Shown in pieces: positions 7,434-14,553 of a DNA stretch of 18,870 nt. Origin of the DNA: JAICLL01 sp035252155 (GTDB taxonomy: Bacteria > Planctomycetota > Planctomycetia > Pirellulales > JAICIG01); assembly GCA_035252155.1 (NCBI GenBank), contig DATFDL010000082.1, forward strand, positions 1-18,870, in the 5' to 3' direction. Made by a program: the position numbers and the translations under genes. The notes beneath the pieces were generated by a model, which ran no database searches, was not told the origin of the DNA, and worked only from the letters and a program-made list of their open reading frames with translations. The number at the start of each line of letters is the position of its first letter. Position 1 is the first letter of the stretch.

Positions 7434-8630
7434 CTATTCTCTGTTCTCTTTCCCCTGCTCCCTCTCCCGCCACTTCTTCAAGGCGCGGTCGCGCGCCTCG
7501 GGATCGTTAAAGCCAAGCGAATCGGCGACGTACAAACACGAAGCGTGCCTTCGAGCCTGCGAAAACCCGTAGTCGGCCAACTGCTGGCCGCTGAGGTGCA
7601 CCAGGACGGCCAGCGCCACGTCGCGCACCTGCGCGTCGAGCTCTTGCCGGCCGCGGTTCGGCACCGCGATGCTGCGCGAGTCGTTGAGCAAGGGTTCGAG
7701 CAATGGCATCTGCTCGCGGCCGCCGAATTTACCCACTGCCAGAATAGCCCAAGGCGCCCAATGGGCCGGCACGCCGCCGGCCGAGAGAACAGCGGTCGCT
7801 GGCGCTAGCGATTCTTTGATTTCGTTCTCCATGCCCAACGCGATATTCCAATAAGCAATCATCGAATCGGAGCTGAACCGACGGGTGACCCATGCCACCA
7901 GCATGCGGCGGAGAATGTCGCCAGTGTTGCGAGCCAGCATAGCCTGTTCGAGTGTCCGCCCGCGGCAAAACTGGTACAGGTTGCCCCCGGCTTGCAACGA
8001 GATCGGGACCTGCTCGTTGGCGGCCACCAACAGCAAGGCCGCCAGGGTGGCCGGTGGGACCGCATTCGCGCGATTCGAACCGGCGGCAAGCTCGGACAAG
8101 TTTTGCCCGACTTGAGCACAACGTGATTCCAAGACGTCCCCGACCCGTTTGAGATCGGTTTCAGCAGCTTCCAGCAATTCTCGTTCGGCCCGCTGCATGT
8201 CGCCGAACAATCGCCGGGCCAAAGGACCATCGCCCGCTAAGGCGCGAAAACGTTCCCAGCAGGGCAAGCCATACCCTTCTGGGCCGGCGTCGTCGGCCAG
8301 AAACGCATCGAGACGCACCTGGAAATCGACATCGAGCACCTCGGCCAGCGCCTGCCTGGCTCGCTGGCGGACTTCCGCATCGGGGCTGTCGCAAGCGATC
8401 ACCAAGGCGTCCTGGGCCGCTCGTCCGGCGGCGACTAAATCGCGCTGCGCTCGCTGCCGCAACGCGAACGATTTGGCGCCCAACTGCTGAATCAGTCGGG
8501 CAACGTGCTCTGACTGGGCTCGATCGTCGATCGCTGCTGCTCGGGGGCGATGATCGGCGGCCCAGACGGCCGACGTAAGAATCGGCAGGGCGATGAGCCC
8601 CCAAAGGCACCTGATAAAGGGTCGGCGCAT
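7434..8630 (-). CDS. Secreted HEAT-repeat-like protein
   Basis: A 398-residue protein when started at ATG 8630, which gives the signal peptide MRRPFIRCLWGLIALPILTS with cleavage after AVWA (residue 24). The longer frame, to 8735, only adds a proline-rich leader. Residues about 41-98 form a HEAT-type helix pair: LIQQLGAKSFALRQRAQRDL, then VRQRARQALAEVL. This is the pattern typical of secreted planctomycete HEAT proteins, whose scaffolds bind other proteins. The rest is helical; a second HEAT-like stretch (WAILAVGKFGGREQMPLLEPL) lies near 300-325 and a charged helix ends the protein (KKWREREQGKENRE). No enzymatic motif is visible. The gene diverges from the cystathionine gamma-synthase gene. 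The partner is unknown. Confidence 0.75.
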   Translation of the reverse strand: MRRPFIRCLWGLIALPILTSAVWAADHRPRAAAIDDRAQSEHVARLIQQLGAKSFALRQRAQRDLVAAGRAAQDALVIACDSPDAEVRQRARQALAEVLDVDFQVRLDAFLADDAGPEGYGLPCWERFRALAGDGPLARRLFGDMQRAERELLEAAETDLKRVGDVLESRCAQVGQNLSELAAGSNRANAVPPATLAALLLVAANEQVPISLQAGGNLYQFCRGRTLEQAMLARNTGDILRRMLVAWVTRRFSSDSMIAYWNIALGMENEIKESLAPATAVLSAGGVPAHWAPWAILAVGKFGGREQMPLLEPLLNDSRSIAVPNRGRQELDAQVRDVALAVLVHLSGQQLADYGFSQARRHASCLYVADSLGFNDPEARDRALKKWREREQGKENRE

Positions 8631-8782
8631 TAAGTGGGTTTTGGGTTCGGGTGGGTGAGGCAACCGGGGCATCGCCGCGGCAGAGCGTATTCGCTCGATC
8701 CCGGCCCGGTGGTGCGGCTCTGCCCCAGCCACCACTATTCTAGCCGCCAGAGCGAAGTTCGGTCCAGCGAGGGTTCACAGGC

Positions 8783-8811
8783 TTGCTGGCAGCGGCGGCG
8801 ATGGTTACAAT
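8783..8811 (+). promoter_or_regulatory. Possible sigma70-type promoter for the CGS leader
   Basis: TTGCTG (8783-8788) and TACAAT (8806-8811) are 17 bp apart. The -10 matches consensus at five of six positions, the -35 at three of six. A transcript would begin near 8818 and carry a leader of about 170 bases. Confidence 0.35.
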
Positions 8812-8865
8812 CACGCAGAATTGGGATTTGCGGCCGCTTGCAGCCTCCAACCTGCTAAAGTGCCA

Positions 8866-8884
8866 TTGCCGGTTCGTCCGGCGA
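8866..8884 (+). other. Hairpin in the CGS leader
   Basis: GCCGG (8868-8872) pairs with CCGGC (8878-8882) around a five-base loop. T66-A84 and T67-G83 can extend it. It lies 20 bases upstream of the terminator stem and may belong to a structured leader RNA. Confidence 0.45.
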
Positions 8885-8904
8885 TCTTACGAAAGCAAAA
8901 GTGA

Positions 8905-8940
8905 GCCGCGACCGCCCCTAGGCGGTGACGCGGCTTTTTT
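8905..8940 (+). terminator. Intrinsic terminator inside the CGS leader (candidate attenuator)
   Basis: GCCGCG (8905-8910) pairs with CGCGGC (8929-8934), and ACCGCC (8911-8916) with GGCGGT (8921-8926). The result is a 12-bp GC-rich stem with a two-base bulge and a CCTA loop, followed by six T (8935-8940). The T-tract is on the plus strand only. No plus-strand gene ends nearby, since the gene to the left is divergent. The hairpin therefore stops transcripts that begin in the leader itself, 50 bp before the CGS start. That is the layout of an attenuator or riboswitch expression platform. Confidence 0.8.
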
Positions 8941-8989
8941 GTCGTCGCCTCGTGGCCGTCGCAGACGTCTACCTCCAAGAGATCGTGCG

Positions 8990-10198
8990 ATGACACAGCT
9001 TTCTCGCTCCGCCCAAGGCCAGCCCGACTGGCAGGCTTCGACCGTGGCAATCCACGCTGGCGAAGACCGGCAAAAACCGGCCAACGCCATCAGCGATCCG
9101 ATCTTCTGTTCGTCGACGTATACGTTTGCCGACACGCAGGCAGTCATCGACTTCATCGAACAGAAGCAGCCGCGTGAGGAGTACGGCCGCTATGGCAACC
9201 CCAGTGAAAAGGTAGTCGAGCGCAAGCTGGCCGCGATGGAAGGCGGCGAAGCGGCGCTGCTGTTTTCGACCGGCATGGCGGCCATCGTCGGCCTGTTGAT
9301 GGCCAAACTGAGTGCTGGTGACGAGGTTGTTTTTTTCGACGAGTGTTACCACCGCAGCCGCGAGTTTTGCGCGAAGCACTTGTCGCGGTTCGGCGTCGTC
9401 ACGCGGCAAGTGCGGGCCTGCGATTACGACGCAATGCAAGCGGCCATTACGCCAAAAACCCGCCTGCTGATCAGCGAGTCGCCCACCAACCCGCACCTGA
9501 GCGTCGTCGATCTGGAGCGGTTCGCGGCGATCGGACGGCGCAGCGGAATCGAAACGCTGATCGACGCCACGCTGGCCACGCCCTACAACGCGCGTCCGCT
9601 GGCCTCGGGCATCGACTACGTGCTGCACTCGGCCACCAAGTATCTGGGCGGGCACAACGACCTGTTGGCGGGCGTGCTGATCGGCGCGGAACAAAAGATC
9701 GAGCCGGTTCGTAAACTGCGCGGCATCATGGGGGCCATCAATTCGCCGCACAATATCCATTTGTTGCTACGCGGTCTCAAGACGTTCGAGTTGCGGATGG
9801 AGCGGCACAACGCCAACGGCCTGGCGGTGGCCCGATACCTGGCCGAGCACCCCAAAATCGAAAAGGTTTATTACCCCGGTCTCGAAACTCATCCGCACTA
9901 TGAAGTCGCGCGGCGAACAATGCGTGGCTTTGGCGGCCTGGTCACGTTTCTGGTGCGCGACGCCGACTGGCGGCGCACGGCCAACGTGGTCGACGCCGTG
10001 CGCATCCCGCGAATCGGCCCCAGCCTGGGCGGAGTCGAATCGCTGATCGAGCAGCCGCTGGTCATGAGCTATTACGAATACAGCGCCGAAGACCGGCAGC
10101 GGTTTGGCATTCCCGACAACATGATTAGGCTGGCCTGCGGCATCGAGAACCCCGAAGATCTGATGGCCGACCTGGCCCAGGCGCTCGAGAAAATCTGA
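8990..10198 (+). CDS. Plant-type cystathionine gamma-synthase family PLP enzyme
   Basis: A 402-residue cytoplasmic enzyme of the Cys/Met metabolism PLP family. It probably joins cysteine to an activated homoserine to give cystathionine for methionine synthesis. ATG 8990 follows AAGAGA. Motifs in order: EEYGRYGNP (63-71), STGMAA (93-98), ESPTNPHL (163-170), IDATLATP (191-198) and HSATKYLGGHND (213-224), where Lys217 carries PLP. The EYGRYGNP and IDxTxATP wording, the PRIGPSLGG / MSYY / FGIPDN C-terminal motifs and the ending match plant cystathionine gamma-synthase better than enteric MetB, from memory of the Arabidopsis enzyme. Plant enzymes use O-phosphohomoserine; the donor here is unknown. 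Methionine gamma-lyase or a sulfhydrylase remain alternatives. Its leader holds a terminator. Confidence 0.88.
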   Translation: MTQLSRSAQGQPDWQASTVAIHAGEDRQKPANAISDPIFCSSTYTFADTQAVIDFIEQKQPREEYGRYGNPSEKVVERKLAAMEGGEAALLFSTGMAAIVGLLMAKLSAGDEVVFFDECYHRSREFCAKHLSRFGVVTRQVRACDYDAMQAAITPKTRLLISESPTNPHLSVVDLERFAAIGRRSGIETLIDATLATPYNARPLASGIDYVLHSATKYLGGHNDLLAGVLIGAEQKIEPVRKLRGIMGAINSPHNIHLLLRGLKTFELRMERHNANGLAVARYLAEHPKIEKVYYPGLETHPHYEVARRTMRGFGGLVTFLVRDADWRRTANVVDAVRIPRIGPSLGGVESLIEQPLVMSYYEYSAEDRQRFGIPDNMIRLACGIENPEDLMADLAQALEKI

Positions 10199-10241
10199 AT
10201 CGGCGCGACTTCCACGAGGTAGGGCCGGGACATCGCGTTCG

Positions 10242-10469
10242 TCACGGCGCCGCGCTGGCGGCTGATAGTCCGACTCCCTCTAGGATTACTTGTTGAAGTG
10301 TCGAAGGATCGCCGAAACGCTTTGCCGCGTCCAGAATTTCCAGGCCGACTAGTTGTCCCTGTTGGTCATATTCTCCCGCGATGCCCTCGGTCAACTCTTG
10401 AGTGGTAACGGTCGTGTCCCGAAAAGTAATGCTGAGCGCATCAACCTCGGGGTCGTAGCTGATTCGCAT
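10242..10469 (-). CDS. Small DUF2283 family protein
   Basis: A 75-residue protein. The start MRISYDPEVDALSITF, the central GEYDQQGQLVGLEILDAA and the small size match DUF2283, a family of short alpha/beta proteins of unknown function found across bacteria, sometimes near toxin-antitoxin or regulatory genes. The core ends by about residue 55, and the rest is a short hydrophobic tail. AAGGGA lies about 11 bases upstream of the ATG at 10469, a little far. The gene sits antisense between the two transsulfuration genes, converging with the first and diverging from the second. I see no toxin partner next to it. Confidence 0.8.
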   Translation of the reverse strand: MRISYDPEVDALSITFRDTTVTTQELTEGIAGEYDQQGQLVGLEILDAAKRFGDPSTLQQVILEGVGLSAASAAP

Positions 10470-10543
10470 AAGAAAAGATCCCTTCGCAACTCAAACGTTG
10501 GAGAACGCATATTCTAACGGCGTGCCAAAGACATTTCTACCAC

Positions 10544-10571
10544 TTGTGCCGTGCCCCTAGCGGCAGATAAT
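10544..10571 (+). promoter_or_regulatory. Possible promoter giving a leaderless transcript
   Basis: TTGTGC (10544-10549) and GATAAT (10566-10571) are 16 bp apart. The -10 matches consensus at five of six positions. Transcription would begin about seven bases later, at or next to the ATG at 10579, which itself has no Shine-Dalgarno sequence. Confidence 0.35.
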
Positions 10572-10578
10572 CGTGTCT

Positions 10579-11727
10579 ATGCACTTTCGAACCCGCGCGA
10601 TTCATGCCGGCCAAGAGGCCGATGCCCAGACCGGCGCCGTCGTGCCGCCGATTCATCTATCCAGCACGTTTGTGCAGCCGGGCGCGGGCGAGTGGGCTCG
10701 ATACGATTACTCGCGCAGCGGAAATCCCACCCGCAAAGCGTTCGAGACCACGCTCGCCTCGCTCGAAGGGGGCGTGGGCGCGCTGGCCTTCGCGTCCGGC
10801 ATGGCCGCCACCCACTGCGTCACCATGCTGCTGGAACACGGCGACCATCTCGTGGCCGGAACCGATATTTACGGCGGCACGTATCGGCTGTTGCACAAGA
10901 TTGTCAATCGGTCAGGCATCGACGTATCGCTGGCGCCGTCTTCGAATCTTGATGCGCTGGCCGCGGCCTTCACGCCGCACACGCGTCTGCTGTGGATTGA
11001 AAGCCCCGGCAACCCGCTGATGTCGATCACCGACATCGTGGCCTGCGCCGAGCTGGCCCATAAGCGCGGCGCGCTGCTGGCCGTCGATAATACGCTGGCC
11101 TCGCCGGCGCTCACCCGACCACTTGAGCTGGGCGCCGACATCGTGATGCACTCGGCCACTAAGTATATCGGCGGACATAGCGACGTTCTGGGCGGCGCGT
11201 TAGTGGTCAAAGATCAGGCGCTCTATGACAAGCTTTACTTTGTGCAGAACGCCACGGGCGCGGTAATGGGGCCGCTCGACGCGTTTCTTTGCTCGCGCGG
11301 GCTGAAGACGTTGGAGCTGCGCGTTCTCGAGCAATCACGCACCGCCCACGAATTGGCGCGGTTTTTGGCCGGCCATGCCAAGGTGCGGCGGGTTTATTAT
11401 CCTGGCTTATCCGAACATGAGGGATACGACATTGCCCAGCGGCAAATGCAGGGCGGCTTCGGCGCGATGTTGAGCTTCGAGGTGACGGGCGATTACGCGG
11501 CGGCCAAGCGGGTGGTCGAAAGCACGAAATTGTTTCAATTGGCGGTGAGCTTGGGCGCCGTGGAGTCGCTGATCGAGCAGCCCGCCGCGATGTCGCACGC
11601 CAGCTACGACCGGCAAGACCGGTTGGCGCATGGCATCAGCGACGGCTTGATCCGCGTCAGCGTGGGGCTGGAGGCGCTCGAAGACCTGCGCGATGATTTG
11701 CAGCAGGCGCTGGAAACGCCATCGTAG
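10579..11727 (+). CDS. Cystathionine gamma-synthase / gamma-lyase family PLP enzyme
   Basis: A 382-residue cytoplasmic enzyme of the same fold type I family as the gene at 8990, but of the standard bacterial type. Numbered from ATG 10579 (GTG at 10573 is a possible alternative), motifs are YDYSRSGNPTR (42-52), ASGMAA (72-77), GTDIYGGTYR (94-103), ESPGNPLMSI (141-150), VDNTLASP (169-176) and HSATKYIGGHSD (191-202), with Lys195 as the PLP lysine. SLGAVESLIEQP and a MSHAS motif near the end are typical of MetB and cystathionine gamma-lyase. It may cleave cystathionine to cysteine or act as gamma-synthase; sequence alone does not decide. It probably works with the first enzyme in methionine-cysteine interconversion. 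Confidence 0.9.
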   Translation: MHFRTRAIHAGQEADAQTGAVVPPIHLSSTFVQPGAGEWARYDYSRSGNPTRKAFETTLASLEGGVGALAFASGMAATHCVTMLLEHGDHLVAGTDIYGGTYRLLHKIVNRSGIDVSLAPSSNLDALAAAFTPHTRLLWIESPGNPLMSITDIVACAELAHKRGALLAVDNTLASPALTRPLELGADIVMHSATKYIGGHSDVLGGALVVKDQALYDKLYFVQNATGAVMGPLDAFLCSRGLKTLELRVLEQSRTAHELARFLAGHAKVRRVYYPGLSEHEGYDIAQRQMQGGFGAMLSFEVTGDYAAAKRVVESTKLFQLAVSLGAVESLIEQPAAMSHASYDRQDRLAHGISDGLIRVSVGLEALEDLRDDLQQALETPS

Positions 11728-11728
11728 T

Positions 11729-11763
11729 CATCATGCTCCGCATGATGCTGACGCCGGAGGCGT
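11729..11763 (+). terminator. Tandem hairpins after the transsulfuration gene
   Basis: CATCATGC (11729-11736) and GCATGATG (11740-11747) form a perfect 8-bp stem with a three-base loop, beginning two bases after the stop codon. ACGCC (11751-11755) and GGCGT (11759-11763) form a second small stem. No T-tract follows, so this may protect the 3' end or act with Rho rather than alone. Confidence 0.35.
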
Positions 11764-11813
11764 TGCAACACGAACCGTCTTCGCGACGAACATTGGTAAT
11801 GTCCCCATGGAGT

Positions 11814-11904
11814 CTGTAGGGAACGCCCTCCGTGGCATTCCGCGAGGGGCGCTTTTGACGTCGAATCGCAGTTCACGGAACGCCACGGAGGGCGTTCCCT
11901 ACAG
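11814..11904 (-). repeat. REPIN-like inverted palindrome pair, copy B (reverse orientation)
   Basis: The arms 11814-11842 and 11876-11904 are 29-bp inverted repeats with one mismatch (A at 11837) around a 33-bp spacer. Read on the minus strand, the spacer matches that of copy A closely, sharing the GAACTGCGATTCGACGTC stretch. Copy B is therefore the same element inserted the other way round. GTAG stands at the outer foot of each hairpin. In the orientation of copy A the single change gives a G-U pair rather than a break. Confidence 0.85.
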
Positions 11905-12016
11905 ACCCCACAAAGGCTCGTCCGCCCGGCCGGGAGGCTCCCTTTTGCCGCGGCCGGACGTTACACTGGGAACCTGACTTCCTCCTGGCTGCACGATTTC
12001 AACCCGAGGTGCGTCG

Positions 12017-13213
12017 ATGACATTGCGGCGATGCTGGTTTGCTTTGCTCCCAGTTTTGTTTTCCTTGAGCGCCACGGCGCCGCTTTCGGCGGCCGAGCCA
12101 GGCACGGGCAAAATCCGCTTTCAACGCAAGCAGCTCGACGATAAGTTCCGCAGCGAAGGCGTGGCGGTCGGCGATTTCAATCACGATGGCAAGCTCGATA
12201 TCGCCGCCGGCAGCGTGTACTACGCCGCCCCCGATTGGAAGATGCAGGTGATCGCCGAAAAGCCGGAAGAATACGATCCGCACCATTACAGCCATAGCTT
12301 TTGCAACTTCGCCGACGATCTTAACGGCGACGGCTGGACCGACTTGATCGTGGTCGATTTTCCCGGCCAGCAAACCTGGTGGTTCGAGAACCCACAGACC
12401 GCCGGCGGTCCCTGGAAAAAACACGAGGCCACGCCGGTGACCAATAATGAAAGTCCCACATACTGGGACGTCGAAGGCGACGGCCGCCGCGAGCTGGTGC
12501 TCGGCTTCTCGCCCGACGCCAAGAACGTCGATGGACCGGAGCGGCGAATGGGCGTCGTGCGCCCGACGGCCGATGCGCGCAAGCTGTGGACCATCCAGGC
12601 GATCTCGGCCGCGGGCGCTCCTGGCACGATGCGTTTCACGCACGGGCTGGGCGTGGGCGACATCAACAAAGACGGCCGGCAAGACGTGATTGTCACCGAG
12701 GGATGGTGGGAATCGCCCGGCGAGGCCAATGCCGGTGAATGGAAGTTTCACGCCGCACGGCTGGGCGAGAACTGCGCTCAAATGTACGTGTATGATTTTG
12801 ACGGCGACGGCGACAACGACGTGCTCAGCTCGTCGGCCCATGCGGTGGGCATGTGGTGGCACGAGCAGAAGCCCGATGGCTGGCAGACGCACCTGATCGA
12901 CGACAGCATCTCGCAGACGCACTCGCTGTGCCTGGCCGACATCAACGGCGACGGGCTGCCCGACTTTGTGACCGGCAAGCGCTGGTGGGCTCACGGCCCG
13001 TCCGGCGACGCGCGGCCAAACGACCCGGCGGTGATGTGCTGGTATGAACTGAGCCGTAAGGACGGCAAGCCCACCTGGACGCCGCATGTGTTCGATCACG
13101 ACAGCGGCGTGGGGACGCAATTTGAGGTGGCCGACGTCAACGGCGACGGCTTGCTCGACGTCGTGACAGCCAACAAGAAGGGCGCGAACTATTTTCAGCA
13201 GGTGCGGGAATAG
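12017..13213 (+). CDS. Secreted FG-GAP/VCBS repeat protein, seven-bladed propeller
   Basis: A 398-residue exported protein. The ATG at 12017 follows GAGGT with seven bases between. The signal peptide LRRCWFALLPVLFSLSATAP is cleaved after about residue 26 (LSAA). Calcium-binding DxDxDG-type loops recur near 53 (DFNHDGKLD), 100 (DDLNGDGWTD), 151 (DVEGDGRREL), 214 (GDINKDGRQD), 260 (DFDGDGDND), 308 (DINGDGLPD) and 372 (DVNGDGLLD). Seven loops suggest a closed seven-bladed beta-propeller like the integrin-alpha head. Such proteins are abundant in planctomycetes and are thought to bind surface polymers or other proteins. No enzyme motif is seen. A second propeller gene follows 16 bp downstream, probably in one operon. 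Confidence 0.88.
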   Translation: MTLRRCWFALLPVLFSLSATAPLSAAEPGTGKIRFQRKQLDDKFRSEGVAVGDFNHDGKLDIAAGSVYYAAPDWKMQVIAEKPEEYDPHHYSHSFCNFADDLNGDGWTDLIVVDFPGQQTWWFENPQTAGGPWKKHEATPVTNNESPTYWDVEGDGRRELVLGFSPDAKNVDGPERRMGVVRPTADARKLWTIQAISAAGAPGTMRFTHGLGVGDINKDGRQDVIVTEGWWESPGEANAGEWKFHAARLGENCAQMYVYDFDGDGDNDVLSSSAHAVGMWWHEQKPDGWQTHLIDDSISQTHSLCLADINGDGLPDFVTGKRWWAHGPSGDARPNDPAVMCWYELSRKDGKPTWTPHVFDHDSGVGTQFEVADVNGDGLLDVVTANKKGANYFQQVRE

Positions 13214-13229
13214 CGCCAAGTCATTTTCG

Positions 13230-14543
13230 ATGGCATCCATCTTGTTGAAGCGGGCCGTCTTTGGGGCAATCGTTCTGGCCGTGATCGCCGCGGCGGCGGC
13301 CTCGGCCGTGATCGTGCTTCGCCCGTGGTGGAAGGAAGTTGCGGGCGACCGGCCGCCCGGCTTTTTGGATAAGACCGAAGCCAGCGGCATCCATTTTCAG
13401 ATGGGTTTTTTGCCGGGCGAGCAGGGCGAAGCCTTTCGCATCAATCTCTACGACCATGGATCGGGCGTGGCCGTGGCCGATTACGACGGCGACGGCCACG
13501 ACGACATTTTGTTGCTCAATCAGTTGGGCAGCAACGCCCTGTTTCGCAACCGCGGAGACGGCACCTTTGAAGACGTGACCGAACAAACCGGGCCGTTGGC
13601 GTTGGCCGACCGCATCTGTGTGGGAGCGGCGTTTGCCGACTACGACAATGACGGCGACCAGGACCTGTATATCACCAGCACACGTGGCGGCAATGTGCTG
13701 TTTCGCAACGACGGCCAGGGGCATTTGGCCGACATCACCGAGGTGGCGGGCGTGGACTGCGTCGCCCATTCGCAAACGCCTGTGTTCTTCGATTACGACA
13801 ACGACGGCTGGCTCGATTTGCTGGTCACCAATACCGCCAACTGGACCACCGAGGAGTTCGATGAAGAAGCTCGCTATTATCGCGGCAGAGATTTTTCGTG
13901 GGCGATCATCTACGAGGTGGCGATTCGCGAAAAGAATGTGCTTTATCGCAACCGCGGCGATGGCACCTTCGATGAAGTGCCCGACGCCGCCGGACTGGCC
14001 GGACTCGGCTGGAGCGGAGACGTGGCCGTCTTCGATTATGACGACGACGGCGCCGTCGACGTGTTCATCACCAACATGCTGGGCAAGAGCCAACTATATC
14101 ACAACGACGGCCAGGGACACTTCGATGATGTTACCGACATGACGCTCGCACCCACCTCGTTTGGGGCCGTGGGGTGCGCGGCGTTCGATTACAACAACGA
14201 CGCGCGGCTCGACCTGTTTGTCGCCGACATGCACTCCGACATGTGGGTCGGCCAAGACAGCCCCTGGTCGGTTGAGCCACAACAAAAATTCAAACATCGC
14301 ACCGGCCCCGACCGGGCCTTGAATCCCAAATTATATCGCTTGGAGCGCGCGGAGGCCGAGCGGCTGGGAATGGACGAAAAGCAGTTTCTCTACGGCAACA
14401 CGTTTTATCGAAACGAAGGACAAGGTCGATTCACCGAAGTTTCTGGCGCGGCCGTATCGCTGCCGGGGACCGAAAAATGTGAGCATCGTCAAACTCCGAT
14501 TACGCGCCAGCGGAAGGCAAAACAGCGGAAGGCAATTATATAG
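13230..14543 (+). CDS. Membrane-anchored FG-GAP/VCBS repeat protein, apparently C-terminally truncated
   Basis: A 437-residue protein. A hydrophobic N-terminal segment (AVFGAIVLAVIAAAAASAVIVL, residues 9-30, without a good cleavage site) should anchor it, with the repeats outside. Calcium loops appear at 83-92 (ADYDGDGHDD), 136-145 (ADYDNDGDQD), 187-196 (FDYDNDGWLD), 268-277 (FDYDDDGAVD) and 319-328 (FDYNNDARLD), each followed by an LFRNxGxGxF-type strand. A sixth unit opens at NTFYRNEGQGRFTEVSG (390-406), but its calcium loop never comes. The sequence turns into a basic, low-complexity tail encoded by a 13-bp direct repeat. Related CRTAC1-type proteins usually run about 100 residues longer. 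It looks broken at the 3' end, though possibly still stable. Confidence 0.85.
   Translation: MASILLKRAVFGAIVLAVIAAAAASAVIVLRPWWKEVAGDRPPGFLDKTEASGIHFQMGFLPGEQGEAFRINLYDHGSGVAVADYDGDGHDDILLLNQLGSNALFRNRGDGTFEDVTEQTGPLALADRICVGAAFADYDNDGDQDLYITSTRGGNVLFRNDGQGHLADITEVAGVDCVAHSQTPVFFDYDNDGWLDLLVTNTANWTTEEFDEEARYYRGRDFSWAIIYEVAIREKNVLYRNRGDGTFDEVPDAAGLAGLGWSGDVAVFDYDDDGAVDVFITNMLGKSQLYHNDGQGHFDDVTDMTLAPTSFGAVGCAAFDYNNDARLDLFVADMHSDMWVGQDSPWSVEPQQKFKHRTGPDRALNPKLYRLERAEAERLGMDEKQFLYGNTFYRNEGQGRFTEVSGAAVSLPGTEKCEHRQTPITRQRKAKQRKAII
14508..14535 (+). repeat. Direct repeat of 13 bp at the 3' end of the second FG-GAP gene
   Basis: CAGCGGAAGGCAA occurs at 14508-14520 and again at 14523-14535, a 15-bp period. 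It encodes the final residues (RQRKAKQRKA) of the propeller protein. It lies 10-20 bp from the end of the convergent gene and may mark a rearrangement junction. Confidence 0.7.
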
Positions 14544-14553
14544 GAGCGGAATG

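Larger units (their letters stand above)
8631..8989. other. Divergent intergenic region and leader of the CGS gene
   Basis: This 359-bp region separates two divergent starts. It holds a possible promoter (8783-8811), a small hairpin (8866-8884) and a strong terminator hairpin (8905-8940) on the plus strand. The frame of the downstream gene stays open back to 8783, but there is no ribosome binding site there and the extension looks non-coding. Confidence 0.6.
11728..12016. other. Intergenic region with hairpins and a REPIN copy
   Basis: Beyond the hairpin pair right after the preceding stop codon and palindrome copy B, I see no gene. GAGGT at 12005-12009 serves as ribosome binding site for the downstream gene. 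Confidence 0.55.

Noticed and set aside
8772..8907. GGTTCAC (8772-8778) pairing with GTGAGCC (8901-8907) as a riboswitch closing stem
   Set aside because: The likely promoter (-10 at 8806-8811) would leave the 5' strand out of the transcript, and the interior lacks SAM-I core motifs. A 7-bp match with one wobble can arise by chance.
11999..13390. 463-codon minus-strand frame, with another at 13221-14093
   Set aside because: Both are antisense to the FG-GAP genes. Their His/Val/Ala-rich translations mirror the repeated calcium loops, and the plus strand has signal segments and regular DxDxDG motifs.
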